Source: Pedococcus cremeus
GTDB lineage: Bacteria > Actinomycetota > Actinomycetes > Actinomycetales > Dermatophilaceae
Direction: 5' to 3'
DNA: 64,000 bases
Assembly (NCBI RefSeq): GCF_900111375.1
Contig: NZ_FOHB01000005.1
Coordinates: forward strand, 248,001-312,000
Shown here: in pieces, positions 35,280 to 42,519 of the stretch
Numbering within the stretch: position 1 is the first letter of the stretch
Layout: each line of letters starts with the position of its first letter
The notes under the pieces: model-generated
Told to the model about the DNA's origin: nothing
Database searches by the model: none
What the model saw: only the letters and a program-made list of their open reading frames with translations
Position numbers and translations under genes: made by a program

Positions 35280-35463
35280 CACCGCCGCCGTGAGGCGGAC
35301 GTCTGGGTGTCGCCCACGACGCTACGCGGTCGCCTCTGGGGCGGGGATCCGGCAAAGCGCGTACCAGGCCGACCCCCGCTGTGCCACGCTGGTCGGGAGC
35401 CGGTTGGACGACCTCGGTCCAGCCGCGCCCGGCCGGCGCTGGTGCCGGGAGGGGGCCTGTCCT

Positions 35464-35478
35464 AGGACCTCTGGCCCT
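35464..35478. promoter_or_regulatory. DosR/DevR-like palindrome upstream of a DUF1918-DUF1876 gene
   Basis: AGGACC-TCT-GGCCCT, an inverted repeat with one mismatch per arm, about 70 bases upstream of the start. DevR/DosR sites in Actinobacteria have GGACC/GGCCC-type half-sites, and DUF1876 and DUF1918 genes belong to the DosR hypoxia regulon in mycobacteria. The link here is inference. Confidence 0.4.
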
Positions 35479-35545
35479 CCCTCGTTGCGGCGCCTTGTTC
35501 TTCACTGAAGAGTCCACGCAGGTGGCCTTGACGGAGGTGTTGACC

Positions 35546-36046
35546 ATGAAGGCGCAGAAGGGCGATCGCATCGTTCTGGCCGGCGAGCAGGTGGATCGGC
35601 CGACCCGGGACGGCGAGATCCTCGAGGTACGCGGAAAGGACGGTGCGCCCCCCTACCTGGTGCGGTGGAGCGACGGGCACACCGGCCTGCTCTACCCGGG
35701 CCCTGGTTCCGTGCTGCGGATCGGTTCGAGCCACGGCGAGGGCGCCACGGCACCCGCCGCCGAGGCGCCACCGAAGCCGGTGAAGGAGTGGCAGGTCCGG
35801 GTGTCGATCTTCGAGTCGGCCGACGACACGACGGCCAAGGTCGTCCTGCTCGCCGACGCCCCGGAGGCCCTCATGGCGAGTGGTGAGAGCCACCGCAGCG
35901 AGGAGGACCGGCCGGCGAACCGGATCGGTGACGAGGTGGCGGTCGCCCGGGCCCTGCGGCACCTCGCCGACGAGCTCCTCGACACGGCGACCCACGACAT
36001 CGAGTCCGCCACCGGGGAGTCGGACGTGTTCGTGCGACCGCGGTAG
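35546..36046 (+). CDS. DUF1918-DUF1876 fusion protein (hypoxia/stress-associated)
   Basis: 166 residues from an ATG with GGAGGTG six bases upstream. Residues 1-60 are DUF1918 (MKAQKGDRIVLAGEQVDRPTRDGEILEVRGKDGAPPYLVRWSDGH), an SH3-like barrel. Residues ~85-160 are DUF1876 (WQVRVSIFESADDTTAKVVLLADAPEALMASGESHRSEED), similar to Rv1738 and Rv2632c, with a ribosome-hibernation-factor-like fold. In mycobacteria the two domains occur in separate DosR-regulated proteins (Rv0569/Rv2302 and Rv1738); here they are fused. A likely role in dormancy or translation arrest is inference. Confidence 0.85.
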   Translation: MKAQKGDRIVLAGEQVDRPTRDGEILEVRGKDGAPPYLVRWSDGHTGLLYPGPGSVLRIGSSHGEGATAPAAEAPPKPVKEWQVRVSIFESADDTTAKVVLLADAPEALMASGESHRSEEDRPANRIGDEVAVARALRHLADELLDTATHDIESATGESDVFVRPR

Positions 36047-36053
36047 GGCGACA

Positions 36054-36074
36054 CCGCCCCCACCGCGGGGGCGG
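36054..36074. terminator. Hairpin terminator after the DUF1918-DUF1876 gene
   Basis: CCGCCCCC (36054-36061) pairs with GGGGGCGG (36067-36074) across a five-base loop, eight bases after the stop. Confidence 0.65.
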
Positions 36075-36171
36075 ACGTGGTGCGCGGCGGACGCGGGTGC
36101 TGGGGACGTCGCAGCCGGTCGGTGAGCCGTCGCCCACCAGGGGGTCGACGGGCGACGGACAGGGGGATGTC

Positions 36172-37416
36172 ATGACAACACTGCAGGCGCCGGAGCAGCC
36201 CCGCACGCCCCAGCAGGTGCGGCACCCACCGCACCGTCACCACCACGTGCCGGTGCGGTGGTTCTTCTGGCTGGTCGCCCTGTCGGTCGTGCTCGTCGCC
36301 GGGGTCCACCTCGCCGGCGGCTGGTACGTCGCGGGCCGCATCGGCTCGGGCGCCCTCGCCTCGACGCCGGCCCAGCCGATGCCGGCGTTCGACGACGTGC
36401 GAATCGTCAAGGTCACCCGCACGTCGGTGCAGCTGCGCCGCGGCCCCGACGCCGGCGACAGCTTCACGGGGGCCGCGACCTACGGCCTGGCCTGGGAGGG
36501 CGGCACCGGCCTGGTCGGGCCAGCCAAGGTCAACAAGGACGGCACGGTCACGCGTTCGTTCAGGGTGCTCCAGGGCACCGCGCCCTTCGCGCGGCAGCCC
36601 GCGGCGCTCGACCGCAACGTGTGGATGGGCGACCCGCCGCAGGCCTTCCCGCTGGCCAAGATGGACGTCACGGTGGGCCGGCTCCCCGCGTGGTACTTCC
36701 CGGCGGGCCCCGGGGCAGTCGGAACCGTCGCGATCTACGTGCACGGCCAGAACGGCAGCCGCAACAACGCCCTCCGCTTCGTCAACGCCGCCGTCCCCGC
36801 CGGCACACCCGTCCTGGCCATCACCTACCGGGGCGACGTCGGCGCACCGAACGAGCCGTCCGGCCGGCTGCAGTACGGCCAGACCGAGTGGAAGGACCTC
36901 GAGGCCGCCGTCGACTGGGCGCAGCAGCAGGGGGCCCGCAACGTCGTGCTGGTCGGGGAGTCGATGGGTGGGGCGATCGTCGCGTCGTTCCTCGAGAAGT
37001 CGACCCGGCGCACCATGGTCTCAGGCATCATCCTCGACTCGCCGATGCTGTCGCTGTCCGCGGCCGTCGAGAACGGGGCCCGTCATGGGCTGCCCGGCGG
37101 ACGTGCCGTGCCGGCCTCGGTGCTGTGGGCCGCCGAGAAGATGGCTGCGCATCGCTACGACCTCGACTGGAAGGCCGTCGACTACCTCGACGACACGAGC
37201 TGGCTGCGCATCCGGGCCCTGGTCGTCCACGGGTCCGACGACACGGTCGTGCCCCTGTCGGTGTCTCAGCGGCTGAAGCGGGCCCATCCGGAGCTGGTGC
37301 GGCTCGAGGTGTTCCCCGGCGCCCAGCACACCGAGGCCTGGAACACCGACGCCAAGCGCTACACCACGGACGTGCGGCAGTACCTGCGGTTGGCCACCCC
37401 CAAGCCCGGGAGCTGA
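36172..37416 (+). CDS. Membrane-anchored alpha/beta hydrolase
   Basis: 414 residues from an ATG with AGGGGG upstream. A His-rich cytoplasmic N-terminus (HPPHRHHHVPVRW) and one helix (FFWLVALSVVLVAGVHLAGGW) precede an extracytoplasmic domain. After ~130 residues without recognisable motif, the hydrolase core begins: VGTVAIYVHGQNGSRNN, nucleophile elbow LVGESMGGAIV, DSPMLSL, acid ALVVHGSDDTVVPL and His in FPGAQHTEAW. The triad is complete. Substrate unknown; an exported esterase or peptidase of the BEM46/FrsA type is plausible. Confidence 0.8.
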   Translation: MTTLQAPEQPRTPQQVRHPPHRHHHVPVRWFFWLVALSVVLVAGVHLAGGWYVAGRIGSGALASTPAQPMPAFDDVRIVKVTRTSVQLRRGPDAGDSFTGAATYGLAWEGGTGLVGPAKVNKDGTVTRSFRVLQGTAPFARQPAALDRNVWMGDPPQAFPLAKMDVTVGRLPAWYFPAGPGAVGTVAIYVHGQNGSRNNALRFVNAAVPAGTPVLAITYRGDVGAPNEPSGRLQYGQTEWKDLEAAVDWAQQQGARNVVLVGESMGGAIVASFLEKSTRRTMVSGIILDSPMLSLSAAVENGARHGLPGGRAVPASVLWAAEKMAAHRYDLDWKAVDYLDDTSWLRIRALVVHGSDDTVVPLSVSQRLKRAHPELVRLEVFPGAQHTEAWNTDAKRYTTDVRQYLRLATPKPGS

Positions 37417-37466
37417 CGGCGCGCGGGGCGGTCCTTCGGCGGTGAGGTCCTACGGCGGTGAGGTCC

Positions 37467-37742
37467 TCAGGCGAGCTGGGTGGCGCGACCGGCCTCGCGC
37501 AGACGCGGCAGCGGGATGAGCACGTAGACCAGGGCCGCTACCGCGCCCACACCCATCACCGTGCCGACGGCGAGCGCCACGAGCCAGAGCGCCTGCTGCT
37601 GCCCGGCGACCGCCCACTGCTGGCGCGGCCGGCGAAGCACGTCGACGAAGGCCCAGACGACGAACGCCATGAGGGCCAACGCCACGATGAACCCACCCAG
37701 GATCAACAGGCCGCCGAGTGCGGCGATGCCACTGCTGTCCAC
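37467..37742 (-). CDS. Small two-helix membrane protein
   Basis: 91 residues: helix 1 at about 8-33 (LGGLLILGGFIVALALMAFVVWAFVDVL), a basic loop RRPRQQWAVAGQQQ, helix 2 at ~50-75 (ALWLVALAVGTVMGVGAVAALVYVLI), and a basic tail. The RRP...W loop followed by a Trp-led helix recalls DUF2516/PLDc_N-like actinobacterial proteins, but I cannot assign it firmly. Convergent with the hydrolase gene. Confidence 0.6.
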   Translation of the reverse strand: MDSSGIAALGGLLILGGFIVALALMAFVVWAFVDVLRRPRQQWAVAGQQQALWLVALAVGTVMGVGAVAALVYVLIPLPRLREAGRATQLA

Positions 37743-37858
37743 GTCTCCCCCTCGTCACGACCGTGGACCAAGGCTATCGGTCAGCCGCCGGCGTCGAGCC
37801 GGCGGCCCGCGCAGTGCGTGCACCGCGACGGCCCACCGACAACGGGTGCCCGCGTGCC

Positions 37859-37956
37859 AACCGTTGCACCGCCCGAGGCCGGTATGCCGCAACCGTTGCC
37901 CCGCTGCCAACCGTTGCGGCGTGCGCGTGGCGAGCGGAGGGCGTGGGAACCGTTGC
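37859..37956. repeat. Cluster of four AACCGTTGC iterons
   Basis: AACCGTTGC occurs at 37859, 37891, 37909 and 37948, all in the same orientation within 98 bases and upstream of the small membrane protein gene. Three are preceded by C or GCC. A related CACCGTTGC lies at about 38211. Possible protein-binding array. Confidence 0.6.
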
Positions 37957-38025
37957 GGGGCCGCTGCGCGGCGAGCGGAGGGCGTGGGACTCCGTCAGGC
38001 GCTCGTCCCTCACGCCCTCCTCCCC
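37930..38025 (-). repeat. Two partial tRNA-Ser(TGA) 3' ends (tRNA-tail element)
   Basis: A 33-base stretch spanning the 3' end of tRNA-Ser and its downstream flank (38044-38076) recurs exactly at 37957-37989, and 19 bases recur again at 37930-37948. Between tRNA and first copy, on the minus strand, lies GGGAGGAG, GAGGGACGAGCG, GACGG, the linker seen after the other tRNAs. GGAGGGCGTG in the linker can pair with the copied CACGCCCTCC. Confidence 0.7.
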
Positions 38026-38062
38026 GAATGCGGGAGCCCTCGAGGGGCCGCTGCGCGGCGAG

Positions 38063-38149
38063 CGGAGGGCGTGGGATTCGAACCCACGATGACGTTGCCG
38101 CCATAGCGGTTTTCAAGACCGCCGCACTAGGCCACTATGCGAGCCCTCC
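38063..38149 (-). tRNA. tRNA-Ser (anticodon TGA)
   Basis: 87 bases. Acceptor GGAGGGC pairs with GCCCTCC, the anticodon arm is GCGGT-CTTGAAA-ACCGC, there is a long variable arm, and the T-arm is GTGGGTTCGAATCCCAC. CCA is not encoded (discriminator G followed by CTC), unlike the other two tRNAs here. Reads UCA and wobble serine codons. Confidence 0.95.
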
Positions 38150-38190
38150 CGAAGCGACCCGTGAGCCGCCGGGGACAGGGTACCCACCCG

Positions 38191-38595
38191 CTACGGGGTC
38201 GGCGCAGCCTCACCGTTGCGGATCGTGAACCAGACGTCCTTGCCCTCGCCCAAGCGCGGCTCGACCCCCCACTCGTCACTGATGAAGTCGACGAGCCGGA
38301 TGCCGCGGCCCGACTCGTCCTCGGGACCGGCATCTCGCACGTACGCCGGGTCGGAGTTGCGGTCGGTGACCGACACGCGCAGGCGGGTGCCGTCACACTC
38401 GACCCGCAGGGTGATCGGCGGCGCACCGTGCAGGACGGCGTTGGTCACCAGCTCGCTGACCAGCAGCTCGGCCTCGCCCAGCACCTCGGCATGGTGGACC
38501 TCGCAGGCAGCCTCGCGAAGGAAGGCCCTCGCGCTCCCGGGCGCCGTCTTGTCATTCGGCAACCGCGTCTCAGCGGGGTCCGAAACCTCACACAT
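38191..38595 (-). CDS. ATP-binding protein, RsbW/anti-sigma-like serine kinase fold
   Basis: 134 residues from the ATG at 38595 with GAGGAG upstream; the track beyond it has no ribosome site. HATPase_c_2 domain: ARAFLREAACEVHHAEVLGEAELLVSELVTNAVLHG (N-box E-x3-N), LRVSVTDRNSD and ESGRGIRLVDFISDEWGV (G-box). This single-domain type is abundant in Actinobacteria and usually regulates a sigma factor or acts with SpoIIE-type phosphatases, but no partner is encoded nearby. Confidence 0.85.
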   Translation of the reverse strand: MCEVSDPAETRLPNDKTAPGSARAFLREAACEVHHAEVLGEAELLVSELVTNAVLHGAPPITLRVECDGTRLRVSVTDRNSDPAYVRDAGPEDESGRGIRLVDFISDEWGVEPRLGEGKDVWFTIRNGEAAPTP

Positions 38596-38754
38596 GTCAC
38601 TCCTCAGCCAAGGGATGTCGGCACGCGACGAGCTGCTCGCACGGCGCACCCCGCGACTCCCGTCCCGCCACCGGTGTCAGCAACCGGAGTGAGAGCCCCC
38701 CGGCCGCAGCCCACTCGGCGCTCAAACGGTACCGCCGTTCCGCTCACTCGACGC

Positions 38755-38787
38755 GGTGGCGACGAGGTGGCGACGAGGTGGCGACGT
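38755..38787. repeat. Three tandem 11-12-base repeats (GGTGGCGACGA)
   Basis: GGTGGCGACGA occurs three times in tandem in the 329-base gap between the divergent RsbW-like and SGNH genes. The rest of that gap shows no gene. Confidence 0.5.
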
Positions 38788-38924
38788 CGGCGGGCAGTTC
38801 GGCCCTTCCCCGCTCCCGCCGGTGGGCGCGTCATGGCGGTGTGGGCGAAACACCTCCGCGCCGGCCGCGCAGACCCTACGCTCGCGACACCGACCCACCG
38901 GGGCGGCACAGCAGGGGGATGCAG

Positions 38925-39587
38925 GTGCCACGTCGCAGGACGATCCTGGCCGTCGCCGCGGCGGCCGTACTCACCACCGCGGGCGCCCTCGGCACGCCCG
39001 CTCCAACGCATGCCGCGTGGCAGGAGAACGTCCGCACGGTGTCAGCAGACCGCACCTGGCAGGTCGCCCGTGGGCACGGGGTGTGGATGTACGGCGACTC
39101 CATCACCGCCGCCGACGCCCCGCAGCTCGCGGGGTCACTGCACTCGCGCGGGCTCACGCTCGCCTGGGACGCGACTCCCGGCATTCCCACGGAACCGGCC
39201 GTCGACCGGCTCCTCGAACGCCTGCACGACTCCCGGCCCCCGGCGCGACTGGTGATGGCGCTGGGCACCAACGACGGTGACGCCCGGCTGGTCGCCGCCC
39301 AGGTCGAGCGGGTCATGCACGCCGTGCCGCCCACCACCCGGGTGTGGTGGGTGAACACCTGGAAGCAGCGCTGGCTGGTGACCGGCGGTGACAGCGACCG
39401 CCGGGCGGCCGACCTGGTGAACGCCGCGCTGGCACAGGCGGACCGGCGCCACGGCAACCTCGCGGTCGTCGACTGGTCGGTCGTGGTGGCGGCCGAGCCG
39501 AGGCGGTACCTGCGCGACGGCGTGCACACCCTCCCCGCCGGACGGGAGGCCCGCAACGGCCTGATCCTGCGAGCCGTGACCGGCTAG
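38925..39587 (+). CDS. Secreted SGNH/GDSL-type hydrolase
   Basis: 220 residues from the GTG at 38925, which has AGGGGG six bases upstream; the ATG at 38919 lies too close. Signal peptide VPRRRTILAVAAAAVLTTAGALGTPAPTHA. Block I is MYGDSITAAD with the catalytic Ser, block III is LGTNDGD, and the C-terminal D-x-x-H block is LRDGVHTL. All are intact. Likely an exported esterase or acetyl-xylan/peptidoglycan O-acetyl esterase-like enzyme; the substrate is unknown. Confidence 0.82.
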   Translation: MPRRRTILAVAAAAVLTTAGALGTPAPTHAAWQENVRTVSADRTWQVARGHGVWMYGDSITAADAPQLAGSLHSRGLTLAWDATPGIPTEPAVDRLLERLHDSRPPARLVMALGTNDGDARLVAAQVERVMHAVPPTTRVWWVNTWKQRWLVTGGDSDRRAADLVNAALAQADRRHGNLAVVDWSVVVAAEPRRYLRDGVHTLPAGREARNGLILRAVTG

Positions 39588-39686
39588 ATCGAAGGCTCGA
39601 GGCCCACCACTCGACGCCGCATCGTGGCGGCGGTTGAATGCAGCACCGGCTGGAGATGGAACGGGCAGCGAGGCACGAGGAGGACG

Positions 39687-40157
39687 GTGGACCACTACAC
39701 CCGCGACGAGACCGAGGCGCAGAAGCTCGACCGGAACTGGAGCGAGCTCCTGCAGGAGCTGCGTGTCTCCCAGACCGGCGTACAGGTCCTCACCGGCTTC
39801 CTGCTGACGCTGCCGCTGCAGCCGGAGTTCCACGGGATCACCACCCTCGAACGCAACTTCTACGTCGCCGCGATCAGCTTCAGCATCCTCGCCACGGTCC
39901 TGTTGGTCGCGCCGGTCAGCATGCACCGGGTGCTCTTCCGCAAGCGCCGCAAGGAGTCGCTGGTCGAGGTGGGCGCCTGGGTGGCCAAGGCCGGACTGGT
40001 GGCCCTGGCCCTGGCGAGCGCCACGGTCGCGGCCTTCGTGTTCAGCCTCGTCTTCACCGACACGGTCGGCGTGTGGGTGGGTGCTGCCACGCTCATCGTC
40101 TTCGCCCTGGCGTGGCTCGTGCTCCCGCTGGTCATGCGCGCACCCGAAAGCGACTGA
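39687..40157 (+). CDS. DUF6328 family membrane protein
   Basis: 156 residues from a GTG with GAGGAGG upstream. N-terminal charged segment (DETEAQKLDRNWSELLQELRVSQTGVQVLTGFLLTLPLQPEF) followed by four helices with basic loops (VLFRKRRKESLVEVG). The LNELLQELRVxQTGVQxLxGFLL signature is that of DUF6328, loosely linked with sodium:proton antiporters. Function unproven. Divergent genes do not suggest a role. Confidence 0.75.
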   Translation: MDHYTRDETEAQKLDRNWSELLQELRVSQTGVQVLTGFLLTLPLQPEFHGITTLERNFYVAAISFSILATVLLVAPVSMHRVLFRKRRKESLVEVGAWVAKAGLVALALASATVAAFVFSLVFTDTVGVWVGAATLIVFALAWLVLPLVMRAPESD

Positions 40158-40247
40158 CCCCGTCCGCCGCTGGACGCGCGGTCACGCCCTCGTTCTGTTC
40201 TGATGGAAGGAACACGGATCACCACTGACCAGGAGGTTGAATTCACC

Positions 40248-40583
40248 ATGATGGGCAAGGTGTCATTCGTTCTCGGCGCGGCCGCAGGCTACGTCCTCGG
40301 CACGAAGGCCGGACAGAAGCGCTACGAGCAGATCAAGGGCAGGGCCACCCAGCTGTGGTCCAGCGAACCCGTTCAGAGCAAGGTCGAGACCGCTCGGCAG
40401 ACCGTGATGGACCAGGCGCCGGTGGTGGCCGCGAAGCTCGGTGACGCAGCCAAGTCCGCGACCTCGACAGTCAAGGACAGGGTCGGCGGGGAGCACCTGC
40501 CGCCCTCGCTCCACCGCGGCACCGACGGCCACCTGCACGCCGACACCACCGGATTCGGCCCCGGTCCGGACAAGCTCCCCTGA
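40248..40583 (+). CDS. YtxH-like small stress protein
   Basis: 111 residues from the ATG at 40248, eleven bases after AGGAGG. N-terminal hydrophobic segment KVSFVLGAAAGYVLGTKAGQKRYEQIK, typical of YtxH-type proteins, is followed by an amphipathic helix (VETARQTVMDQAPVVAAKLGDAAKSATSTVKDRV) and a polar tail. Probably membrane-associated. Often linked with general stress responses. Confidence 0.72.
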   Translation: MMGKVSFVLGAAAGYVLGTKAGQKRYEQIKGRATQLWSSEPVQSKVETARQTVMDQAPVVAAKLGDAAKSATSTVKDRVGGEHLPPSLHRGTDGHLHADTTGFGPGPDKLP

Positions 40584-40649
40584 CGGGCGGCCCCCATGGT
40601 CACCTGACCAGACGGTCCTCTGACCAGACGGTCACCTGACCACACGCGG

Positions 40650-40684
40650 CGAGGCACGGCATACATGCGGTATGCCGTGCCTCG
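40650..40684. terminator. Bidirectional terminator built from paired GTATGCCG motifs
   Basis: Arms 40650-40664 and 40670-40684 are exact complements (15 bp), each containing the octamer GTATGCCG/CGGCATAC, with outer CACACG/CGTGTG pairing. It lies between the converging YtxH-like and cysE genes. Confidence 0.82.
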
Positions 40685-40729
40685 CCTCGTGTGCGCCCCT
40701 CCAGCTGGGCCCCGAAGGGGCGGACCTGC

Positions 40730-41314
40730 TCAGATCCAGATGGCCGGGTCCTTGAACATCGCCTCGTAGGGGTCCTCGTTGCCCTTCGGGAACCGGATGG
40801 TCGCCGGCACCCCGGTGGCGATGGCACCGGCGGGGATGTCCTTGACCACCACGGAGTTCGCGCCGATCTGCACGTCGTCGCCGATGTAGACGGGTCCGAG
40901 GATGCGGGCGCCGGCCCCGATGGTCACCCGGCTGCCCACGGTGGGGTGACGCTTCTCCCGCCTCAGTGACCGGCCGCCGAGCGTGACGCCGTGGTAGATC
41001 ATCACGTCGTCGCCGACCTCGGCGGTCTCGCCGATCACGACGCCCATGCCGTGGTCGATGAAGAACCGACGGCCGATCACCGCACCGGGGTGGATCTCCA
41101 CCCCGGTCAGCGACCGCGACAGCTGCGAGAGCAGCCGGGCGACCAGCTTGGTGCCGGGCTGCTGCCAGAGCCGGTGGGCCACGCGGTGGGTCCAGATGGC
41201 GTGCAGGCCCGGGGAGGCCAGCGCCATCTCCAGCCGCGAGCTCGTCGCCGGGTCGCGCGCGATCGCGGCGTCGAGGTCCTCGCGCAGGACGGCGAGGGCG
41301 GAGCGAAGGGTCAC
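40730..41314 (-). CDS. cysE: Serine O-acetyltransferase
   Basis: 194 residues from the GTG at 41314, eleven bases after the cysK stop. N-terminal helical part ([40 protein letters not shown]), then left-handed beta-helix hexapeptide repeats ([41 protein letters not shown]) with the catalytic His, and [14 protein letters not shown]. Transfers acetyl from acetyl-CoA to serine; O-acetylserine feeds CysK. Length matches short bacterial CysE (epsilonproteobacterial/actinobacterial type). Confidence 0.93.
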   Translation of the reverse strand: MTLRSALAVLREDLDAAIARDPATSSRLEMALASPGLHAIWTHRVAHRLWQQPGTKLVARLLSQLSRSLTGVEIHPGAVIGRRFFIDHGMGVVIGETAEVGDDVMIYHGVTLGGRSLRREKRHPTVGSRVTIGAGARILGPVYIGDDVQIGANSVVVKDIPAGAIATGVPATIRFPKGNEDPYEAMFKDPAIWI

Positions 41315-41325
41315 GAGGAGTCCGA

Positions 41326-42252
41326 TCAGTCGAGCAGGTCGGAGAAGAGGATGGTCGACAGGTAGCGCTCGCCGAAGCTCGGGATGATCACGACGATCGT
41401 CTTGCCGGCGTTCTCCGGACGGGTGGCGACCTGGTTGGCGGCGGCGAGCGCGGCACCCGAGGAGATGCCCACGAGCAGGCCCTCCTCCTTGGCCGCGCGG
41501 CGAGCCCACTCGACCGCCGTGTCGGCGTTGATGTCGATGACCTCGTCGTAGATGTCGCGGTCGAGGATCTCGGGGATGAAGTTGGCGCCGAGGCCCTGGA
41601 TCTTGTGCGGGCCGGGTTGGCCGCCGGTGAGGATGGCCGACTCCTCCGGCTCGACGGCGATCATCTGCACCCCGGGCTTGCGCTCCTTGAGCACCTGGCC
41701 CACGCCGGTGATGGTGCCGCCGGTGCCGATTCCCGCAACGACGATGTCGACCTGGCCGTCGGTGTCCTTCCAGATCTCCTCGGCCGTGGTGGCGCGGTGG
41801 ATGGCCGGGTTCGCCTCGTTGGCGAACTGGCGGGCCAGCACGCCGCCGCGCTCCTCGGCGATCTGGTTGGCGCGCTCGACGGCGCCCTTCATGCCCTCGG
41901 AGCCGGGGGTCAGCACCAGCTCGGCGCCGTAGGCGCGCAGCAGGGCGCGGCGCTCCTTCGACATGGTCTCGGGCATGGTCAGCACGACGTTGTAGCCGCG
42001 GGCCGCGCCCACCATGGCCAGCGCGATGCCGGTGTTGCCGGAGGTGGCCTCCACGATGGTGCCGCCGGGCTTGAGGTCGCCGGACTTCTCGGCGGCGTCG
42101 ACGATCGAGACGCCGATGCGGTCCTTGACCGAGGACGCGGGGTTGTAGAACTCGAGCTTCGCGGCGACCGTGGCGTCGCTGTGGATCAGGCGGTTGATCC
42201 TCACCAGCGGGGTGTTGCCGATGAGCTTGGTGACGTCGTCGTAGATGGGCAC
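41326..42252 (-). CDS. cysK: Cysteine synthase A (O-acetylserine sulfhydrylase)
   Basis: 308 residues from a GTG with AAGGCGGA upstream. PLP lysine in [11 protein letters not shown] (~43), substrate loop [13 protein letters not shown], phosphate loop [12 protein letters not shown], and C-terminal [10 protein letters not shown]. Replaces acetate of O-acetylserine by sulfide to form cysteine. It precedes cysE on the same strand, so enzyme and substrate supplier are co-expressed, and the two proteins may form the cysteine synthase complex (cysE C-terminus ends in Ile as in complex-forming enzymes). Confidence 0.95.
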   Translation of the reverse strand: MPIYDDVTKLIGNTPLVRINRLIHSDATVAAKLEFYNPASSVKDRIGVSIVDAAEKSGDLKPGGTIVEATSGNTGIALAMVGAARGYNVVLTMPETMSKERRALLRAYGAELVLTPGSEGMKGAVERANQIAEERGGVLARQFANEANPAIHRATTAEEIWKDTDGQVDIVVAGIGTGGTITGVGQVLKERKPGVQMIAVEPEESAILTGGQPGPHKIQGLGANFIPEILDRDIYDEVIDINADTAVEWARRAAKEEGLLVGISSGAALAAANQVATRPENAGKTIVVIIPSFGERYLSTILFSDLLD

Positions 42253-42519
42253 TGCGGATCCGCCTTCACTGGTCTCGGGGCCGGACCGCGGGGACGACCC
42301 CGCGCCGGTGGGCACACTTGCTCGTTCAACAAACACTGCCTTATGAATGTTCCAATGGCCCGTTATCCCGGCGCAAGCCGTCGTGGGTCACAGGCGGCCG
42401 TCGTCCCACCCCTCGACCCGTGCGACGTCACCGCCGGGGCGGGCACGCGGCATACCGGGCATTTGACGCTCCTCACACGAGAGGTATGCGGGCGCTTACC
42501 TGTCAGTAGACTCGCGCGC

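Larger units (their letters stand above)
35216..35545. other. Non-coding stretch before the DUF1918-DUF1876 gene
   Basis: Contains the hairpin at 35245-35279, a palindrome at 35464-35478 and an otherwise featureless GC-rich leader. Short frames here lack ribosome sites and codon bias, so I see no gene. Confidence 0.4.

Noticed and set aside
38044-38076. 33-base repeats near tRNA-Ser considered as phage attachment sites
   Set aside because: The copies are only 50-90 bases away and enclose no cargo. The shared linker found after other tRNAs explains them better.
41605-42519. Long N-terminal extension in front of the Fe-S reductase
   Set aside because: It is antisense to cysK and non-homologous; a leaderless promoter precedes the ATG at 42520. 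Similar false extensions precede the SWIM, GT2-GtrA and mmsA genes.
42253-42519. Possible riboswitch or T-box upstream of cysK
   Set aside because: No conserved T-box, SAM or other riboswitch core could be found on the cysK strand; only a GC-rich leader and a ribosome site are visible.
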